From the NCBI GenBank assembly GCA_045534095.1, contig JAZSJA010000084.1, forward strand, positions 1 through 9,601: a stretch of 9,601 bases of DNA. Reading direction: 5' to 3'. Positions 7,401 through 9,601 of this stretch are shown piece after piece. The notes under the pieces were generated by a model that saw only the letters and a list, made by a program, of their open reading frames with translations, ran no database searches and was not told the DNA's origin. Position numbers and translations under genes: made by a program. The stretch is from UMGS1279 sp045534095 (GTDB lineage Bacteria; Bacillota; Clostridia; Oscillospirales; Acutalibacteraceae). Numbering within the stretch: the stretch's first letter is position 1; every line of letters begins with the position of its first letter.

Positions 7401-9601
7401 TACAAGGAATATTGTTTAAATATTTTGCGGTTTTGAGCGTTATTAAATATTCGCCCTCTGCATTTGTTTTAAAATCAAAAGAAACCTTGCGAGTAGCCCA
7501 GAAACCATCAACTCTAGCGGCAATTGGGGTTGTAATATCAGTAACAATTTCACCTGATGGATTTTTAACGCTTTCATACTTAATTATAAAATCTTCTGAA
7601 TAATAGTAACTAAAGGTATAATTTGTGTTAGGATCTAAATCTGACGCTTTTATATAAACGTATGCAAAATTATTTTTTGTGGCATCTGTTGAACTTGCAC
7701 CAAAGCCCCAAGCATATCCACCATAAAGAGATTTGGATTTATCATCTCTAAAATGTGGCTCAGCATTAGTTGTCCAACTGATTGCACCATTTGCACTTGT
7801 ATAATTAGCGGCGATGTTTTCACCTTCGTCATAAACTCTTTTGATTTTGTAAAGTCCTAAATCTGAAAGTCTAACAAAATCATCTGTTCCATTATTTTCG
7901 TTATTTTTATAATCAGCACAGGTAGTTAAAGTGATTTTATACTCCCCTGCTTCGGTGGTTACAAATCTAAAGGTAACCAAATGATTGTCTTCGCTAATTA
8001 CGTTATTTGATGCAGCGGTGATAACCGAAACGGGTGTACCGCCAAAAGCAACCTCGCCCTGCTTTATTTCAAAACCGCCTGAATAAATATACGAAAATTC
8101 ATATAGGGTTTTTGCCTCTAAATCGCCTGCATTTATAGTTATGGTTGCTTTGTTGTTTTCTGAAGTTGAGTTTATATTAAAATCCCAAGAATAACTTTGA
8201 TCATAATATCCCAAAGCGGCATCAGAATTAACGTTATTTGCGTTGGCCGACCATTCAACCTCGCCGCCTGCCTTAGAATAATTTGAAGCAATATTCAATG
8301 CGGTAAATTTTGCCATTAAACTAATATTATCGTAAATTTCTAAGGTGCAAACTGCATCTTTACTATAAAGAGTTCCGTTAGCATCATACCAACCTAAAAA
8401 TTCTTCGCCCTTTTTAGGAGTAGCGGTAAACTGTACTTTTTCACCAACCGATGCGGTGCTTTTTTCTACAAAAGCCGTACCATTACCGCTAGCGGTAACC
8501 GAAAGATTATAACTTCCATTGCGTTTGGTAAGGCATAGATTGGATATAACAGCCGCCGCCCACTGACCGGAAGCTGCACCTGAATAAGCTTCTTTTGCAT
8601 ATTTTAAAGAAATAACGCAGTCAGAAACATCGTCACCCGTTTTAAAGATAACCGAACTTGCCGCCTCACCAGAATGGTCAAGCAACAAAGTGACACCTGT
8701 GGTTTTTTCGTTATCCACCTTTGTATATAAGTCAGATCCACAATTATAGGTTAATTGATAATAGGTATTTGGCTCAATATCATCAGCATCAATATTTATG
8801 TTGAAATTAAAATTCTCATCTTTATTAACATAGGGGATTTTCCACCAATAGCCTGAATAATCTCCGCCGTATTTATCCTTATCCCATATACCATTTTTGT
8901 TTTGATAGGTTATTTCGCCACCTGCCATAGTATAATCGGCTATAAGGTTGGCTTCGTTTACGCCTTTTTCGGTAAGGCGAATATCCGAAAGATAGGTAGA
9001 ATCCCAGTTGCCGTTAGTTGGGTCATAAGGATTCATCCAACCCTTACGGAATTCTAATTTTATGGTGTAATCACCTGCACCTAGGGTGGTGAAATTAAAG
9101 GATGACAAAACTGCACCCTGACCACCTGAAATGTCCTTGATTGCAACGCTTGATTTATCAACCGCAATATTTTCATTGCCGGCGAGGTCGCCCGAATAAA
9201 CTACAGGATTATTTGTGCTAAGTTGAACCTTATAATCGTTTGCATATACCCAAGAAAAATTATAAAGGGTGTTCGCTTTTAAATTATCTGCTTTTATAGT
9301 GATGGGTACTGTTACACCATCTGTACCCTGCATTCTAAAACTTTTTCCGCCGTGAACGGTATAAGTATAGGTGTTGGCGGTATTGGCTATCAATTTTGCT
9401 TCGGTAGGAATAACAATGTTACCCGAGCCGTCTGCCTTATATTCATAATCAGCGGCAAGCTTGTTATCACATTCTACTAACATAAGGTCGGAAAGTCTTA
9501 CGTGATCCCAATTGCATTGTGCGGTACGCCAATTTTTACTGGTTTTTAGTATAATGTCATAATCTGTTGAATCATTAGTAGTAAAATAACATTCTACCTT
9601 T
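4474..9601 (-). CDS. Giant modular cell-surface protein, probable carbohydrate-binding array (N-terminus outside window)
   Basis: At least 1708 residues (numbered from the first full codon at the right edge). The frame is open through 9601. The Met at 9483 sits inside the recurring LSDL-type motif and is not a start. Module order: six copies of a beta-sandwich-like module A (1-43 partial, 44-217, 218-365, 436-593, 595-755, 756-929); InlB-type repeats at 366-432 and 930-1002, both with the F-x-G-W-Y-D hallmark (EFLGWYDANG and TFVGWYDNND); four further beta-sandwich segments (1013-1179, 1180-1297, 1300-1455, 1456-1619), of which the first and third resemble CBM4/9-type modules; an Asn/Asp/Ser-rich linker; IPSTS at 1667-1671; a hydrophobic helix at 1678-1696; and a lysine-rich tail. 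No catalytic domain is visible, although one could lie upstream. It is very probably exported, and its few cysteines (16) fit that. It is co-transcribed with the GH lipoprotein, suggesting a binding scaffold or adhesin for a glycan. Specific ligand unknown. The promoter is beyond the window. Confidence 0.85.
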   Translation of the reverse strand, partial: KVECYFTTNDSTDYDIILKTSKNWRTAQCNWDHVRLSDLMLVECDNKLAADYEYKADGSGNIVIPTEAKLIANTANTYTYTVHGGKSFRMQGTDGVTVPITIKADNLKANTLYNFSWVYANDYKVQLSTNNPVVYSGDLAGNENIAVDKSSVAIKDISGGQGAVLSSFNFTTLGAGDYTIKLEFRKGWMNPYDPTNGNWDSTYLSDIRLTEKGVNEANLIADYTMAGGEITYQNKNGIWDKDKYGGDYSGYWWKIPYVNKDENFNFNINIDADDIEPNTYYQLTYNCGSDLYTKVDNEKTTGVTLLLDHSGEAASSVIFKTGDDVSDCVISLKYAKEAYSGAASGQWAAAVISNLCLTKRNGSYNLSVTASGNGTAFVEKSTASVGEKVQFTATPKKGEEFLGWYDANGTLYSKDAVCTLEIYDNISLMAKFTALNIASNYSKAGGEVEWSANANNVNSDAALGYYDQSYSWDFNINSTSENNKATITINAGDLEAKTLYEFSYIYSGGFEIKQGEVAFGGTPVSVITAASNNVISEDNHLVTFRFVTTEAGEYKITLTTCADYKNNENNGTDDFVRLSDLGLYKIKRVYDEGENIAANYTSANGAISWTTNAEPHFRDDKSKSLYGGYAWGFGASSTDATKNNFAYVYIKASDLDPNTNYTFSYYYSEDFIIKYESVKNPSGEIVTDITTPIAARVDGFWATRKVSFDFKTNAEGEYLITLKTAKYLNNIPCNWSRTVLSDLSLVKQEREFSYSNIADFYSGNQLKHGSGNFTFTNVGTVKAENSLKVEGFKGVAWQFGLDNTNSEGDPKDAAASENKAYFNLKLENLEANTTYDFSFVYGRDYIVKLLNSGKITNVTTGEAVDYSAPITTQYPTGDRTYQVKTTFTTNEAGDYMVVLESCKGAGYRNDSCSWDSVTIGDFSLTRSIIDSVKGSVNGSFGGTAESNFENGLYPKNSTITVTATPNEGNTFVGWYDNNDALISLENPYNFKTDKDFELIAKFSGNNMNTYDYLSDLGFDGTFENGIVTGWAAEDRWSNGDQYTPSLWCTFKRTNTIAYDGNYSLKFDANHQLSYLTFENLQPESNYRVSFYINMPGYASNSKIVSCSVTNEEGTLWSSGGKWIAAGSGWHKVDIYFNSGNFTSAQLNLHYQGYSSTVDGKNVDDKYIYIDNFEIYQYKANNTILNWCGTALSDDDSVVLQNQGDFARQTLKLEENTKYTLSFSAKGDVLGAIYDISKLLPNNENLITSLSSVTTNSDGWKNYSIEFFTSEHKAANIAFVALNASAEVKDIKLSKDASRMGAVIEKVDFETSRFALKNSDSNIFSIYKKSSDSDDNVYSGDYSLLFNGSAIDENKVCILDEAFLSNQIIKGGSYKLTIYYKSAEGENGGSILVTPEYRKTLAENVGFEHTAQTDGWNKLEFNFTNKNYTIIKTIIGSVLGKTKGSFYIDDITLTVVRAFVTENNVKEKYTATVYNFIENNNFEQAITDANFKNLPKTVSVVVGDAEQNERYLKVSAGTNYVLPIKVRANAEYIFSAAVRSNNAEGYVGISATSDGKEFFTDYNYEPASFIEPNTKSWQRTAFKFSSEEDGYVYLVIKCTKGSFDVDNIMLYMSEYGFEEDPNDYSVVKPYDYDDVTGSTVILNGGITSVNVNNESTDSNDNNNELTDIPSTSDKGIEDFVLPLIMLSVSLIIATLVLGKKEGKKGILNA
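4477..4602 (-). other. C-terminal cell-surface anchor of the giant protein
   Basis: In order: IPSTS (4588-4602), a short DKGIED spacer, a hydrophobic stretch of 19 residues (FVLPLIMLSVSLIIATLVL, 4513-4569) and a tail rich in Lys and Gly (KKEGKKG). This is the layout of a sortase sorting signal, but the motif has Ser where LPXTG has Gly and Ile where it has Leu. It may be a substrate of a non-standard sortase or just a transmembrane anchor. Confidence 0.7.
4489..4494 (-). promoter_or_regulatory. Ribosome binding site of the lipoprotein gene, inside the preceding gene
   Basis: On the minus strand AAGGGG (complement of 4489-4494) stands 7 nt before the ATG at 4481-4479. It lies within the last codons of the giant protein gene, where it encodes part of its lysine/glycine-rich tail. 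With the ATGCTTAA overlap of start and stop codons (4474-4481) this indicates translational coupling or reinitiation. Confidence 0.8.
4744..5235 (-). other. Fourth beta-sandwich segment
   Basis: Residues 1456-1619. It contains NFIENNNFEQAITDAN, VRANAEYIFSAAVRS, TKSWQRTAFKFSSEEDG and the closing GSFDVDNIMLYM, consistent with another carbohydrate-binding-type sandwich. It is followed by an acidic, Asn/Ser-rich linker toward the membrane anchor. Confidence 0.55.
5236..5703 (-). other. Third beta-sandwich segment, CBM4/9-like
   Basis: Residues 1300-1455. It contains KVDFETSRFALKNSD, VYSGDYSLLFNGS, GGSYKLTIYYKSAEG, DGWNKLEFNFTNKN and the closing GSFYIDDITLTVV. The order of strands matches the segment at 6064-6564. 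Confidence 0.6.
5710..6063 (-). other. Second beta-sandwich segment within the giant protein
   Basis: Residues 1180-1297. LKLEENTKYTLSFSAKG, DGWKNYSIEFFTSE and the closing VKDIKLS recall a shortened carbohydrate-binding sandwich. Assignment to a family is weaker than for its neighbours. Confidence 0.5.
6064..6564 (-). other. CBM4/9-like beta-sandwich segment within the giant protein
   Basis: Residues 1013-1179. The pattern LGFDGTFENGIVTGW, then AYDGNYSLKFD, LQPESNYRVSFYI, GSGWHKVDIYFNSG and YIYIDNFEIY is that of CBM4/9-type jelly-roll domains: an initial FE-N-G, a Trp, a G-x-Y-S-L strand, a Y-x-V-S-F strand and a final I-D-N/D strand. Ligand unknown. Confidence 0.65.
6595..6813 (-). repeat. 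InlB-type beta-grasp repeat 2
   Basis: Residues 930-1002. It contains VKGSVNGSFGGTAESNF, STITVTATPNEGNTFVGWYD, and a closing FELIAKF, parallel to InlB repeat 1. It again follows a run of three A modules. Confidence 0.8.
6814..7335 (-). repeat. Module A copy 5
   Basis: Residues 756-929. It opens NIADFYSGNQLKHG, has the core ENLEANTTYDFSFVYGRDY, then FTTNEAGDYMVVLES, and closes CSWDSVTIGDFSL. It carries a longer middle insertion than copies 3 and 4. Confidence 0.8.
7336..7818 (-). repeat. Module A copy 4
   Basis: Residues 595-755. It opens NIAANYTSANGAISW, has the core SDLDPNTNYTFSYYYSEDF, then FKTNAEGEYLITLKT, and closes CNWSRTVLSDLSL. It is close to an apparent consensus of the set. Confidence 0.8.
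7822..8295 (-). repeat. Module A copy 3
   Basis: Residues 436-593. It opens NIASNYSKAGGEVEW, has the core GDLEAKTLYEFSYIYSGGF, then FVTTEAGEYKITLTT, and closes DDFVRLSDLGL. The Trp of the closing NW motif is replaced here by an NGTDDF segment. Confidence 0.8.
8305..8505 (-). repeat. InlB-type beta-grasp repeat 1
   Basis: Residues 366-432. It shows the pattern of the divergent InlB B-repeat family: VTASGNGTAFVEK, VGEKVQFTATPKKG, EFLGWYDANG, and a closing SLMAKF. These domains usually serve as spacers or adhesive stalks on Gram-positive surface proteins. Confidence 0.8.
8506..8949 (-). repeat. Module A copy 2 (short, divergent)
   Basis: Residues 218-365. It opens NLIADYTMAGGEITY, has the core DDIEPNTYYQLTYNCGSDL, and closes QWAAAVISNLCL. 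The sheet preceding the closing motif has lost the TxxAGEY pattern (DDVSDCVISLKYAK stands there instead), so this copy is the most diverged. Confidence 0.7.
8950..9471 (-). repeat. Module A copy 1
   Basis: Residues 44-217 of the visible protein. It has the core motif DNLKANTLYNFSWVYANDY, then FTTLGAGDYTIKLEF, and closes with NWDSTYLSDIRL. It is the longest copy together with copy 5, and its start (NKLAADYEYKADGSG) is the most divergent. Confidence 0.75.
9472..9601 (-). repeat. Module A copy 0 (C-terminal part only)
   Basis: The edge segment reads ECYFTTNDSTDYDIILKT and then CNWDHVRLSDLMLVE, which matches the end of the complete copies (for example GEYLITLKT and CNWSRTVLSDLSLVK in copy 4). 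This shows that the coding sequence continues past the window. Confidence 0.8.

Noticed and set aside
6324..7832. Several 60-100 codon frames on both strands within the giant gene
   Set aside because: They lie in other frames of a clearly coding repetitive gene and have no domain or ribosome binding support.
9481..9483. ATG on the minus strand as the start of the giant protein
   Set aside because: The frame stays open to the window edge with 39 further codons that match the end of the repeat module, and the Met falls inside the LSDL motif position. No ribosome binding site precedes it.

Overview
The window looks like a carbohydrate-degradation locus of a low-GC Gram-positive bacterium, most likely an anaerobic gut- or rumen-type member of the Clostridia. 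This is inferred from the AT-rich sequence, strong GGAG/AAGGGG-type ribosome binding sites, a consensus sigma-A promoter, a lipobox lipoprotein, and a very large modular surface protein with a C-terminal membrane anchor and InlB-type repeats. No lineage marker gene is present, so the assignment is tentative.

Layout. Positions 1-72 are the last 24 codons of an unidentified gene on the + strand. Its intrinsic terminator lies at about 149-198. A long, nearly perfect palindrome (224-254) and a strong promoter (295-323) follow, and lead to a leaderless, cytoplasmic GH78-type alpha-L-rhamnosidase (367-2640, +). This gene converges on a minus-strand operon, and the two share one compact bidirectional terminator that fills nearly all of the 71-nt gap. 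Read in its direction of transcription, the minus-strand operon starts beyond the right edge. Its first visible gene is a giant repetitive extracellular protein (4474-9601, at least 1708 residues, N-terminus outside the window). The second overlaps it by 8 nt: a lipoprotein with an acidic linker and a GH39-like, clan GH-A (beta/alpha)8 hydrolase domain (2712-4481).

How the parts may work together (inference): the giant protein is an array of beta-sandwich, probably carbohydrate-binding, modules held at the cell surface by a C-terminal transmembrane segment preceded by a degenerate sortase-like motif. The coupled lipoprotein would be the tethered hydrolase acting on the captured glycan. The rhamnosidase, without a signal peptide and rich in cysteine, would trim imported rhamnose-containing oligosaccharides inside the cell. 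No transporter or regulator is visible.

The most novel material is the giant protein. A module of about 150-175 residues occurs six times (one copy truncated by the edge) in the order A-A-A-InlB, A-A-A-InlB, followed by four further beta-sandwich segments and the anchor. No tRNA, rRNA, CRISPR array or insertion sequence was seen.
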